Source: Amyloporia xantha
Taxonomy: Eukaryota; Basidiomycota; Agaricomycetes; Polyporales; Adustoporiaceae
DNA length: 64,000 nucleotides
Assembly: GCA_036971615.1 (NCBI GenBank)
Contig: JAYKKR010000010.1
Coordinates: 186,001 to 250,000, forward strand
Direction: 5' to 3'
Made by a program: the position numbers and the translations under genes. Numbering within the stretch: position 1 is the first letter of the stretch; every line of letters begins with the position of its first letter. Below are positions 1-12,300 of the stretch, piece by piece. The notes under the pieces are model-generated. The model ran no database searches. It was not told the DNA's origin and was given only the letters and a program-made list of their open reading frames with translations.

Positions 1-80
1 ATATCCTATATGAATCGGGATGCTGCTAGGGTTCCCATCATTGGCGTTCCTAAATCTCAGAGTGATAGTGTCTTGTCTCC

Positions 81-2263
81 ATGTCTGACAACGAGTACTC
101 TCATCCCGAGACGAGGGCGTCCAGTGTCAAAACTGCTGCCGACGTTGACCACTCTGACTCAGGCAAGCCCCCCGGTTCACTAGATGGCCCTGTTCAGGGT
201 ATTCCAAGCCAATTGAAGGGCGGCGAGGGCGAGTCGGCTATTCCGGCGGATAAAAAGGTGCGTTTGTTGTATCTGTGTCTACATCACAACCTAATCCACT
301 TGCTCAAGGAAGAAGCCTTGGAGAACGAGGAGGAAGACTGGGCTCATGATCCCGAGAATCCTCGTAACTGGTCCTTCGGTAAGAAGTGGAGGATGACCGG
401 TATTGTATATGCCTTTTCAACATCGTTCACCTTGCTCTGGCATGCTCATATACGGGCGTAACTGCAGGTCTCCTTCTACACCTTCGTCACCCCTCTTGCC
501 AGTTCAATGATGGCACCTGCCCTGCCTCAAATCGCAGAACATTACGGCGTGACCAACTCCACCGTCGAGGCTCTGACATTGAGCATCTTCCTTCTGACAT
601 TCGCGATCGGCCCTCTACTGTTTGGACCTCTATCTGAGATGTATGGACGTACCTGGGTTAGTGGTCTACTCTTGTCACACGACAATACTCATATCCGGCT
701 TTATTAGGTATATCACATCGCCAACCTGATGTTCCTGGCATTCAACATCGGCTGTGCCTTTTCAAAGACTGTAAACATCCTGATTGGATTCCGGCTGCTT
801 GGTATGTCACCCTTAATATTTACTCCAAGTCTTAACCGTCTTCCCAATTTCCAGCCGGCTTCGTGGGTAGCGCACCAATCGCATGCGGCGGCGGTACTGT
901 CAGCGATCTCTTTTCTGAGCATGATCGTGCATCGGCGATGGCCGTCTTTTCCTTGGGTCCCCTGATTGGCCCCGTCGTTGGCCCGATCGCCGGTGGATTT
1001 ATTACAGAGACTATTGGTTTCAAGTATGTTTTCATCGTGATTGTCGCGCTCTGCGGAGTGGCAGCCGTTTGCGGTATCCCGTTCCTGCGAGAGACATACG
1101 CCCCAATCCTTCGCCTTCGCCGTGCGAAACGTATGGACCCCGAGAAGGCGGCAGAGCTGCACCCAGTCCTGCTCAAGGAGCACAGCAGCAAACTGCACCG
1201 AGTTTGGGTTGACATCAGCAGGCCGTTTATCATGCTCACGCGCAGCTACGTGTGCTTCTTGCTCAGCTTGTACATGGCCTTGTAAGTGCTGGCTGCCCGA
1301 GTTGCTATGCCCAGTATTGACAACGCTTTGCAGGATTTACGGTTAGTGGATAGAGCGAAGTGTGTGATGCATTGATGTACATACTCCGCCGACAGGTATC
1401 TACTACCTGATGTTTACGACATTCCCTCGTGCGTGCTCACTCTACTTAATTCCTCACAGCTGCTGATTGTTTTTATCAGTGCTATTCACGGGAGTCTATG
1501 GCTTCAGCACAGGTGTCAGTGGTCTGGCATACATTGGCCTCGGGTTGGGCTTCGTGGGGTCCACTGTGGCCGGCGCGAGCGTCGCTGACAAGGTGTACAA
1601 GACTGTGCGTACACGGTATTCATCGCCACCGGTATACTAGCTCACCACTCATTTCCTGGTTCGACAGCTCGCGACACGTAACGGGGGAGTGGGAACACCC
1701 GAGATGCGTATCCCTGCGCTTATATTCGGCTCGTTCTTTGTGCCGATAGGACTATTGTATGTCCGCCTGTTCGTACATCATCCGCCTGACTGACTGGCTG
1801 GCTTTGTTACACAGCTGGTACGGTTGGTCAGCACAAGCGAAGATACACTGGATCATGCCCATCATTGGAACCGGCATCTTTGGCTTCGGAATGATGACCA
1901 CCTTGTGAGTGCAGTAAAATCTTCTTACGCGCTCACATTACCTAGCGGTGTGCTGCAGCCTGCCAATCCAGTTGTACCTTGTCGATGCGTTCCAATTCGC
2001 TGCGAGTGCACTGGCCGCAGCATCGGTACGTATTGTTCGGTTAGGACAATGTTGTAGTCCTAACTATCGTCCACCAGGTTTTCCGTTCCCTGCTCGGTTT
2101 TGCCTTCCCTCTTTTCGGAGGACAGATGTTTGCAGCGCTCGGCTATGGCGGGGGCAACTCCCTGTTGGCTGGCCTGGGCATTGTGATCGGCATTCCTTTC
2201 CCCATCTGGCTGTACTTCAACGGAGCACGTATCCGGGAGAAAAGCGCATTGACTCGGCGATGA
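81..2263 (+). CDS. MFS transporter, DHA1 (drug/polyamine:H+ antiporter) type
   Basis: A 12-TM plasma-membrane exporter of the DHA1 group that includes polyamine and fungicide-resistance transporters. The N-terminus (about 100 residues) is hydrophilic and ends in the family hallmark DPENPRNWSFGKKW. TM1 follows with TFVTPLASSMMAPALPQ, and the loop 2-3 signature reads GPLSEMYGR. The TM4-5 region has GGGTVSDLF and a glycine/proline-rich antiporter motif (GPLIGPVVGPIAGGF). At least eight short introns are needed; one (about 403-468, donor GTATAT) joins RMTGI to VSFYTFV. The last exon ends in REKSALTRR and a TGA at 2261-2263. Start is the first ATG, in frame with the conserved tail domain. Substrate cannot be told from sequence. 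Family assignment is firm; individual splice sites are approximate. Confidence 0.9.
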
Positions 2264-2753
2264 TACCGTGCCTCCTCATCTCGGAACCGTTCATGAACTA
2301 ACGCGCGCACGTCGGTGACTGTCATAGCATCCTGGCCACGTCGATAGACCATTAGTATTTTTAGGTTCCATATTTACTCATACCACGGCCATACTAGTGT
2401 ACACACACGGAATACCTCAGACTATCATTTGTTTAGTGCTCTTTCTTTCGATTATTCAGCGCTTGCATGTAGCTACCCTTTGCTCTTTTCTGTCTCCTCC
2501 AGACGCTTCGATAATTACATTCTCTCTCACACACACACACATGGGCATCGACTGTGGACTCTATACTCAATTGTTCCTTTGTCAATGCAATGCCACATAC
2601 AATTGGCAGTTTTCCCGCACGACGCGTCGGCGCCAAACAAGTGTAAACAACCAAATATGGTAACTTCCGACTGCCAAACCTCTCCGTATGTTCCATCCTC
2701 AAAACACTCTCAAACGTCCATCTCTCTGAAAATCAGCAAAAAGAGAGGCAAAA
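2264..2753. other. Intergenic, MFS transporter to tRNA-Ser
   Basis: No gene is supported. The stretch holds a short TC/AC microsatellite near 2519-2541 and, at 2621-2636, an 8-bp palindrome GACGCGTC directly followed by GGCGCCAA, a juxtaposition of an MCB-like and an E2F-like core. No cell-cycle gene starts nearby, so its meaning is unclear. Confidence 0.5.
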
Positions 2754-2861
2754 CGACGCCAGCAGGATTCGAACCTGCGCCCACGAAGTGGAACAGATAT
2801 GGTTCGAGTCCTCCATGAACTTGATTCTAATCTGTCGCCGTAACCACTTGGCTATGGCGCC
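2754..2861 (-). tRNA. tRNA-Ser(AGA) with 26-nt intron
   Basis: Decodes UCU/UCC serine codons. Read on the minus strand, the acceptor arm GGCGCCA pairs with TGGCGTC and leaves discriminator G73, the base expected for tRNA-Ser. The D arm is GCCAAGTGGTTACGGC, the anticodon stem ACAGA/TCTGT, and the loop carries AGA at 34-36. There is a long variable arm (CCAC-TTCG-GTGG) as in class II tRNAs, then the T arm GCAGGTTCGAATCCTGC. A 26-nt intron sits one base 3' of the anticodon (after position 37), the canonical place for nuclear tRNA introns. Removing it gives an 82-nt mature tRNA. It stands alone, antisense to the MFS gene. Confidence 0.95.
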
Positions 2862-3437
2862 TTGAAGTTTGCTCTACATATTGTCTATTACATGTATCAC
2901 ATGACAGGCCACCAATTGCACTTGTGTATGAGGCCCTCATATGGGAATGTGCTTTCGGGTTGGGTAATTGAAGTACATATATCATCGAATGACAGATCAA
3001 TACAGAAAAGGTGTGAATAAATGTTACGCAAATGTAGATACAAACTTGAAAGCTGCTGCCTACACTCAGCATAAACAGTGAGGTCAGCAGGATCAAAATC
3101 CACATCGCATTGAGCATGCCAGTGCCGAGCATGGTATGTAACAAGCAGATCTAGTCTCCGTTGCTTAACCAATATAGTCCAAGATAGTCATTCGGGTCTA
3201 TAATATTTATGTTCATATACATAATGTATGACTGCACCAATGGACAAGGAGTACCCAGAGACAGTGGTGTACAATAAGGGACAAAGCGGCTGCATGCACA
3301 TAATACAATATAAAATACACACCCACTATGCGCAGTACACCCAGCAGACGACAGAATTCAGAACAAGCAGGCCTCACTGATATGATTACGCGATACAAGT
3401 AGATCCTTATTCAAACGTTGTGTAAAGTGGCCCACTT
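2862..3437. other. Intergenic, tRNA to NSP1 3' end
   Basis: AT-rich, stop-filled in all frames. I see no gene or clear repeat. Part of it is presumably the 3' UTR of the minus-strand NSP1 gene. Confidence 0.5.
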
Positions 3438-6056
3438 TCACCGATTGCCACCGGTACCGAAACCCCTTGTCTTTGATCCAGCACCTACTCCACTTTCACC
3501 TGCTAGCCGTACCCGCTTCTCGACATCGTTAATCTTGCTCTCGACTTCCTGCGCTGCACCATCAATCCACAGCAGGCTCTCCAGATGGCTGTTGAGAATT
3601 TGTGCGATCTGACCCATCGCATCGTCACCCTTGTCCTGCGACGCGCCTTCAGATGGGAGGGCAAGCGCATTGACGGCGTCAATCATCTGCGTCAGCGAAC
3701 CAGAGAGATCGTCCAGATGGCCGTGCAGCTCCGTAGCAAGCATATAGCTATACGCCACGGTTCCGTCAACCCTAAAACCCACAGGCATGCCACGGAGAGA
3801 AGACGCACTTTTTGTCTCGTTCGGAGTCAGCAGGGCCAGCATCTAATGCACGAAGGTTGCTTCCTTGCCCGCCTAGGATCTCTTCCGTCGACTTCTCATA
3901 CGCCTCCAATGTTACGGCGAGATCTTTCTGTTGCTGCTCAATATGGTCTAGAGACTGGTCAATGTCGTTTTGCTCTTGCTCCGCAGCGAGTACATGGGCA
4001 TATAACGCTGCCAGCTAGTTCGAACCATCGTAAGTGAACAAGCACGAAGTGATCAACTATACAACAAACATTGTTGCCATTCTCAATGAGCGCACGATCC
4101 CAGACCGCGATCTCACCAGCGAATTTGCCAAACTCGCGGACATGCGTCTCGAGGTCGTTCGACCACCGGTTCACAATCTCTTCGATCGTCTTACCTCGCA
4201 ACATGGATGGTGGCGGCACTGCGATTGAAGGTCCGCTTGTGCCAGGAGCAGAGGAAGGAGCAGCCGGTGCACCTGGAGCTGCAACAGTCAGATTAGGCGT
4301 CGTCATCATTAAACGAGGAACAAGTACATACCGGCGCTAGGCGCGTCTTTAGGTTTCTCGCTTTCTTTTGTTGTAGTGCTGCTGGGCATCGAGAAAGTAG
4401 GTAAAGGAACTAGTGCCAGATGCGTCAAGCATCTGTCGACAACAAAAGCCGACTCCACCGACCTGATGCGTTATCTTTCTTCTCACTGGGGGCAGCGTTG
4501 TCTTTGTCTTTGCCTTTGTCTTTGTTTCCGAACAGATTGAAGGTGGGTAGTATAGTTGCTGCAATGCCTTGATTCATCACAATGGCAGAGACGAAACATG
4601 CGAAACGTACATGCAGCAGGAGCGTCTTTCTTTTCCTCAGATGGCTTTGCAAAGAAATTAGGCGGTGCTGTGAATTGCACAAACGCAGAGTCAGTATCGG
4701 GCGCCAAATAACTTGAGTGGCACCGCAGTATCACTGACCACCTGATGTGCCTGCATTGTTCGACGTTGAGGCGTCCTTCCCAGCATCCTTATTTGCTGCG
4801 TTTACTCCCAGAGAGAAAGCGGGCAGTGTTGGAGGTGCAGGCGCGCTGCTGTTGGCGGTGGAAGCTGCAGGAGTACTTGGCTTGGCACCGAACGGATTGC
4901 TACCAAAAAGACCTCCTGCTGCCGGAGCCGTTGTTGGGTTGGCTGTTGTAGAGGCATCTGGAGGCTTCGGTGTAGAGCCAAAGATCCCACCCCCAGAACT
5001 TGCAGCAGGAGCTGAACAAGTAACACAGGTACAATCAATGAGTGTGCGCAGTACTCATGGAGTGAAACACGCACTAGAGGAAGAGATATTGTTGGTGACT
5101 GGCTGGCCGAACACTACAGATACGGGGTCAGAGAAAGTGGTATGACAATAGCAATTGCCTCACAGGTGGGTGTCGCAGGCTTTGCACCTGCATTACCTGC
5201 TTGGTCTGCAGGTTTCACACCGAAAAAGTTGTTACCTCCTGCTGCACCAAATATGTTAGAGGAGGCCTGTGTCGCATTGGCAGTAGAAGCATTGGCTCCT
5301 GTCGGTGCAGTAGGATTAGACCCGGAAGGCTCTCCACTTGCAGGTGCTGTTATTGTGTCACTACAGAAGTTGTGAAAACAAATAGACCCTCACATTGGGT
5401 CTTGCCACCAAACACGCTTCCGCCAGTGGCAGGAGCTGTCGAAGCACCAACGTTGCCGAATAGTCCACCTCCTGTAGTGGATGGCGCTGTGTTTGGAGTT
5501 CCGAAGATACCACCACCGGCCGGTGTCGTGCTGCCCGTATTGAGGTTTCCAAATATACTACCTCCGCTAGCTGAGGGCGCCGAGTTGGAGGGTGTCGAGT
5601 TGGTTGTCCCAAAGATACTGCCCCCACTGGCAGGCGCTGTGGTGCTGCCACCGCCAAAGATGCCGCTTCCGCTAGTCGGGGCAGACGTGTTACTGGAGTT
5701 TCCAAACGGATTGCTTGCAGGAGCTGTCGCGGTATTTGATGAGCCAAACAAACCCCCTCCGCCAGTAGGGGTGTTAGAGCTCCCAGCTGTTCCGAACGCG
5801 CCACCGGGACCTGATTGTGCACCGCCAAACAACCCTCCCGATGAAGGCGGTACTACATTTGCAGGACTGTCAGAGGATAAAGTCCACAAGGGGGCCATCA
5901 CTGACCTCCGAACGCCGATCCACCAAAAATATTCGTAGTAGAACCAGAACCAGTACTTGCGCCGTTTGCAGGAGGCGTTCCTAGAGTGTTGCCGCCCGCT
6001 GCCCCTGAGGCTTGATTCGCATTGCTGTTCTGCGCCTGCTGCTGGAAAAAGCTCAT
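3438..6056 (-). CDS. NSP1: FG-nucleoporin Nsp1 (NUP62 homologue)
   Basis: Central-channel nucleoporin and shared subunit of the Nsp1-Nup57-Nup49 and Nup82-Nup159-Nsp1 complexes. The protein starts MSFFQQQAQNSNANQ. It continues with a long natively unfolded region of Gly/Ser/Thr/Ala-rich FG repeats (GGLFG, GGSIFG, GGGIFG) over about 4.9-6.0 kb. A charged KDKGKDKD linker follows (about 4500-4530). The C-terminal Nsp1_C coiled coil carries the family signature KTIEEIVNRWSNDLE, then VWDRALIENGN and the heptad-rich DQSLDHIEQQQKDLAVTLE. The C-terminus (LDDLSGSLTQMIDAVNAL, then a glycine-rich tail) is also typical. Several short introns interrupt it. Start is the only ATG before the first FG block. 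Its partner gene NUP82 lies 3.3 kb away on the same strand. Confidence 0.93.
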
Positions 6057-6409
6057 GAAGGGCAATGAGAATACACGCTGGCTTTATGAGAGTCAAGAGA
6101 GCAGAATGAACTGTAGTGTTGTGCGCGACGAGTGGATATAATGCCAACGCGAGCACGTGAGACTGTATACGCGCGCCTGTCAACTGCCATGGCCCATCAT
6201 GTATGTACAACTGCCACCACCGTATATATCTCGAGTCAGGGTAGCCTGAGAATATATAGTACTCTATGCTGTGTGCACCATCACGACACCTGTTCTACCA
6301 TTGCAACCTGTGCTATCCTTCAAATATCCCGCCTTGCCTGGCGGTGCGAATTCATAGAGCCTCCTCCGACTCCTCACAGATAACGTAAATACTTTGCGAT
6401 CATCGAGCT

Positions 6410-8233
6410 ATGGACTTCGATCGATTTGAACCCTTCAAGTCGAACGTAGCGACAGCGGTCAACAGCGTCGACGATGCATATGCTGGCTTACAGTACAACA
6501 ATGTCGGATTGCCAGCCAGATGGACGATGTACATCCATCCCCAGGGTTGGGTGTATTTCCGAAATGACGAGTACAACATTGTTGTCGACGAAGATATTCG
6601 TGTCCCAAACATTCTAGAAAAAGTTATGATTTCCTGGGCCCGAGAAGAGTTCTCCAGCCTGCCCGACGGGGTAGAGGTTTGTGCCATTGGCTCCCCCGCC
6701 TCGGCTTTCAGTCTCGTGGTCGACCATAATCAATGCACTGGAACCTATCAGGTGCAGACATCTACAAATACTTATGAAGTGCGACGTGCATCTGTTCGGG
6801 AATGTGCGTCACTTCTCCTTCTGAAAGTGGGCGAGTTGACCGTGACCCCTAAGCAGTATTGCGCCGCCGCCGTTTATATTGGAACTTTGTGCAGCAGCAT
6901 CCCTGTCATATACCAACGTCGCAAAGAGCATTTACAGAAGCCATGGACGCCATCAAATCTTACTATTGGGGTGAAAGCTACCGTTTCTAGCATCCTGCTA
7001 TGGGATCCCTAATCGTTCTTTAGATAATCTCACGAACGGTACCCGAAGCATCGTTCCTTTTTCAAAGGCTGAATGCGAAGACCTACTTCATGTGTTGGAA
7101 ACAACAGGTAAGCTGGCAATTTGTGTCAGTAAGAGGATGCCAAGTCGATCTTGTACAGGGGGGACCCCGGGCCAAGGTACCGCGTCAACTAATACTTTCA
7201 TCGCATGGATTCTCAGAGAAGTGTGTCAGTATAAGCAATTCCTATTTAATATTATGATTTTAAAATACGTTATAGATAGCCACCGGAAGGCAGAACGCTA
7301 TGGACAACTCACATATAAGCAACTGAACACATCACGACAACCTGTGGCCCGTCCTGCCCATGGCGCTTCTGAACTATCAATTATGCCACGGAGTCTGCTG
7401 TGCATTATCATCAATGGGCCTTTCTTCGGTATCCCAAAAACATACCTGGAACATGTGCAGAGAGCGAGCGAATTTCGGGGGCGTCTCTCAGATCTCAGTC
7501 AGACCTGGGAAAAGTACACTGAACAGCTCACGCGGGAATACTCTGACTTCATTCTAATTGTGAGTGTGGCAGAGTTGTCTGCGTGCAGCGGCTCAGGGAA
7601 CGATATTTTGACGGTGCATATTCATGTAGTCCACGGTGCTGCTTTCGTATGTTTACAACTCGAGCTTACGAGTTTGTCGAAATGACGTCGCTTGTTTCCT
7701 CTTTCATGCAGGGCGACAATAGGTATGCTATCGGTAGGAAATATTTACCAGATGGCTAGAGTATGTTCCATAATATCTGCCTTCGCCTCCTTGGGCAGCA
7801 TCACCATCGGGGTGTTCTTCGTTTGGAGGCACCAACGAAACATCGACGTTTCGCCTTCGCACACGGTAACTCAGCTTTGTTTCTTATCAGTGAATGTCGC
7901 TTAATAGCCCCTATACAGTACGCATATATTCACAATGCACGCAATAATGTTCTAGGGCTTGCTGGACACGCTATTCTCCTCAGCCTTCCTCCTGTCCTGC
8001 TCGTTTGGTCGCTCATAGCATTCACGGCTGCCATCATGGCTTACACTCTACAAACCGTCACAGACGGCGCCATGGCGGACGGCCCCTCGACCTGGGTGAT
8101 CGTTGGGATATTCATCTTGGTCGTTTGGTGCGTGGTCACAGCGGTATATGCGTTCACTGTTATGTGGAAGTGGCACTCTGGCATGGGTTTAATCAGAAAC
8201 CTAAAGAGTTTATTTCGTCGAAGGAGAATATGA
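6410..8233 (+). CDS. WW-like domain protein with C-terminal membrane segments (basidiomycete type)
   Basis: Function unknown. Near the N-terminus there is a WW-like stretch, LPARWTMYIHPQGWVYFRND, with the W and Y/F spacing of a WW domain but no clear second tryptophan. A helical region follows (EDLLHVLETTG), then a conserved block FFGIPKTYLEHVQRASEFRG that ends EQLTREYSDFIL, then hydrophobic stretches: ISAFASLGSITIGVFFVWRH and, near the end, two TM helices (LLSLPPVLLVWSLIAF and VIVGIFILVVWCVVTAVYAF). The C-terminus is basic (LFRRRRI). I recognise this architecture from other mushroom-forming fungi, where it occurs as multicopy hypothetical proteins. At least six introns are needed, so internal exon ends are approximate. 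It sits in the opposite orientation between NSP1 and the MYND pseudogene. Confidence 0.75.
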
Positions 8234-8367
8234 CTACTCGATGGCAAGGGAAAACAGGGCGTTTTGGAATGGATGAAGTTATTGGAATTGTATGATGTAG
8301 CATTTACGACGTGGAAAGAGCAGGAAAACGATTGAGCTAGCTAGTGATGCCCTTATTCACCCATAAG

Positions 8368-9300
8368 TCAATCCTTCCATGGTTGTCCAGGATGCATCTG
8401 GTCCAGCACATCCTGTGAGAAACCGACAGGAGCGATACTGGCATTGCTCATCTCATCAACACGCGAGAGTACAACAAACATGGCTCCTACTAACATTCAT
8501 TTCCCTCGCGTACTTCAGCATGCGACCGCATCTCTTCGTGCTTTTCCTCGGGGAAGCTTTCCAAGGGCACGACGTTTGATTCAGTAACATAGAATCGCGT
8601 CTCGATACGGGTAGCTCTTGGACGTAAACATGATGAGCACGTCTCTTTCAACATGGGAAGTGTCGACACAGATGTCTAGTGCTCGGAGAGCCGGTTCTGC
8701 TATATTTAGCTGATATTTCTGGGTAAAAAATGCCAGAGATTTTTCAACTAGTCACCCCGGCCACCTTGCATAGAGTGGGCATGTCGATTTATTTCATGAT
8801 GGACCTGCTTTCTGGCATTCCTTGCTCTGCATAGTTGCATGGTCAGAGCAACGATGATGGAGACAGACTTGTTCACGCAATACAAGTCGACTCTACAAGC
8901 CTTACGTCGCCCCCATCGCCTCTCGACTTGAAACAATGCCGGCATTGTATCAACTCCTTCACCTTCGGATCAGACTCATGGTGGCATAATTAGCAGGAGC
9001 AATAGGTAAGAACTCTTCCTTGCCTTTGATTGCCCCTTCAGGAAGCGCACGCAACCACACCATTGGATCAGACATCAGCTGAGTAGGGCAGACAAGAATT
9101 GCAATCTGATTCTTCGCTCTAGTTCTGCTCTGAGATGTTGTCCGAAATGAGCGTGAAAAGCTTCAAACACGGTCATGTGATACGCGTTTCGCGCGTCATC
9201 TCACGAACACAGCTCGGAATCATGATGCATCAGCAGGTAGATTTCGCTGACGAATCCATTCTCATCATATGCAAGGCCGAAACATGTCTTAAACGTACAT
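8368..9300 (-). pseudogene. Decayed MYND zinc-finger gene
   Basis: Fragments of one protein can be read on the minus strand, but in shifting frames. In order they are: GLAYDENGFVSEIYLLMHHD, then an in-frame TGA, TVFEAFHAHFGQHL, CPTQLMSDPMVWLRALPEG, a MYND finger split over two frames (QCRHCFKSRGDGG, then CRVDLYC), a 50-nt intron (8828-8877), SKECQKA, then RFYVTESNVVPLESF, FVVLSRVDE and a stop after PWKD at 8368. The part from the finger onward matches the intact MYND gene at 20108-20911, including the intron placed directly after the YC of the finger. At least four frameshifts plus the stop make an active gene unlikely. The N-terminal fragments have no counterpart in the intact gene, so the source was a longer family member. 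Confidence 0.8.
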
Positions 9301-9335
9301 TATAAAATACAAAGCTGTCCAAAGGTAATTCTAGG

Positions 9336-12300
9336 CTATGACGACCGAGTTGGAGGTCGTCCCAGTGTCATATCCAACCTGGACGCAAGCTTGAGAATTT
9401 CCTGCTCCAGGCTATCAATCCGTGCACGTCTATACAATTATAGTTAGTCAGTGGCAACACATTAGAAAGGAATTATTTCTTACTCTGCATTAGAACGCTT
9501 TCCGAGCTCAAATGCTTGTGATACGCCCAATGCCTCACGATTTTGAGCTGCCTTTGCCTTCCTGGCTCGCTCTTTCTCCTTCAGCTCCTTGAGCTGTGGG
9601 AGAAGACGATCCACCTCTTTCTGAAGCTGCATTTAAAATATTTTTGTCAGCGACAGTGAGGATATAGCAGAATCTAGCATACCAGTTTCGCTCGGGCCAC
9701 CAGCGCTCTGTCGTCATATTTACCGGCACCGATCACCTCTTCTTTCATACGTCTGAGCTCCTCAAACCACTTCGTCTCATTCTCACTCAGTTCGGGTGAT
9801 GCTTTCTGCATCAAAGACTTCAGCACTCTGTCCGATCGCATCATGAGCGTCTTCTGCGCCTGTTGCAGTCTCTCAACCTTCTGCTCTGCAGCGGCTTGTC
9901 GTGGGCCCTTCAGCTGGTCAATGATATCGAAGATTTCCTTGCACTTCTCCCGCTGTCTCGCGAATTCTTGCTTTTGCAGCTCGGCACGTCTTTCTGCCTG
10001 GCGATGTGCGAGGACGACATTCTGTATTTGACCAGAAAAACGCTGGACAGTCTTACCCAGATAGCGTAACGTATCTGGAGTGAGCATGAACTCGGCTGAA
10101 GGAGTAGGAGGCGGAGGAAGGGATAGCTTTGCGTTAGATGGTAGGCCTGTCGGGTTGGCTAGGATAGGAGATGGAACGAAGGGCTCAGAACCCAGGAGGC
10201 AGACATATGCAGGTGGTTCAGATGATGCAGAGGGTGGCTTAGGCGAAGGGGACTTGGAAAGCGACTTTTCGGGAACTTGCGGTGATTCAGTTGCCACGGA
10301 GTATGGCGTTTCGGAACGGAGGTTAAGAGGAAATACGGTGATGCGCATAGCGGATGTTAGAATGAAGATGCTGTATGTCAGATAGACATCATTTGGCACC
10401 GATACACCTACAACTGGGCTCGAACACCTGATGTTGATGTATAAGTTAATTTAGACACAGAATTGTGCGGAGCGACTTGCCTTCGTTCGACCGAGAATGT
10501 TGACAACAAAGGCTGTACGTCAGTCCCTTTGCACGAGACCAGAGATTTTTCGAGCGATTTATTCTCTTCGTCGTCAGCATCATCACGGAGTGCGAGGGCC
10601 AGGCTTCTTAGCAACGGCCCCAATTGTAATGCATGAACACCAAAAGCATGATAGAGGTAAACTGTATCTTCGTGGATAGGGTCTGGTAGGAAAATTGGGT
10701 GATTGCCTTTTGTGAGGTCAAGGACGGGAGGATGCGACGGCATCGTGATCATCCTTGAAAGCATTGAAACGATCCCGAGATCGATGGTCTCGTACACCGC
10801 CAGCATCGGGAGGTCATTGTCAGAATGCTGGAACAAAGTTAGGAACTGCCAGTTGATCGTGTAAGACTGGTCCGAACCTGTTTGTGCTCCCAACGTGCCT
10901 CCACTTTCTCAACATCGAGGTAGACATCCACCCTTCCATCCTGAAAAGAAGCCAACATCACACCTAGACGCTCTGTTTCGCCCTCAGTGCCTTCTTCAAT
11001 GTCGCTTTGAAAGGCGATGTAGACAATATCTGTGGCATCTCCTCCCTCGCTGCCTTCTAGAGAGCGTGGTGACGGTTGAAGTAGAAATGGTCCCTGGCGC
11101 ACTGGAGAATTTTTCACCGTTGTCGGGGGGTGCATACGGATGGAGCGGGATATGGCAGGATAGACAGTGCCTGGCGGCAGCTGTTTAAGGAGAGCAGTCA
11201 CATATTTGTGCTGGTATTCGTACATATTGGCCAACCCGTCCGTAGAAGTACCTTCGCCTTGGGATTTTGATAAGTACTCCTGCTTCGCGGCGACGAAACA
11301 TTCTAGGGCGTGCACATATGATGATGGAATAGAACTGTATAGATTCGTAAGAGCTCTGGAGTCAGCGACAGGTTTCTGACTTACGCATTCTTGGGCATAT
11401 AGGGGCATATGGAGTATATATCACCGCTCCTCATGATGGCGTAGACACTCAGAGGTCCCCAATCCGCTCTGCCCTTGCCAAGTGTGAACGACGCGACTTC
11501 CCGCTCGGACTCATCTTCTGCGAAGAAAGTGCTCTTTTTCTTCGCTGGTACGAAAGAGAGTATTTGCTGCGGTTCTTCTGTATCGACAGATATGTCATAC
11601 TCTCTAGAAATGTGTGTTCTCTCTCTGCATTTGATAGAATAAAATTATTCCGGCATACCGAAGCTTTCCGTCAGTGGTCATGACCATGAGCGTCGTACCG
11701 CCATCTCCCCATGGATGCCAATCAATCTTCGCTATAGGCGCAGATGTCCGTGCGGCGTGATAGAACTGTCCAACCTGGACGGACCTATAATGTTAGGTAT
11801 ATTGCTCAATAGAAGCCTCATAGAATGACTTTACAAGCGTACTTGCAGTCAATCGTCGAAGGTACCAGTTTGGTGAACCCGGCCCGAGGCAAGACAATGA
11901 CAGCCACTTGGAAAAGCACCCGCCACTGCGAGCAGCTTACCAATGGGATTCAAAGCCATCTGGTGGATATGAAATTTTATATTTGGAGTGTGCAAGATCT
12001 GCGCCGGATGCTTAAGTCATGCATTGAGACTAGAGGATGCAAGAGAACGTACACACTTTGTACGACTTGCGAGGGGTCCCGCCGAGCTTCGAATCCGTCA
12101 ACGCAGTTATCCGGATTTCACTTCCAATAGCAACTATCAGTTCTGAGTCCTTGATGACCATGGTTTGCCGCCTGCCGGAGGGCACTGGCTCATCTCGGAC
12201 GGGGTCTACTGCAGTGAATTCAGGAAGTGTGCTGAGTGAGAGTTCTAACGAGGCTTTCTCAGATGGACCAGATATACTATTTGGCAGCGAGAAGACAGGG

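Noticed and set aside
5350..6210. Long minus frame over the NSP1 FG region reading upstream of its start
   Set aside because: The frame is open by repeat composition and reads through an intron; the real start is ATG at 6054-6056.
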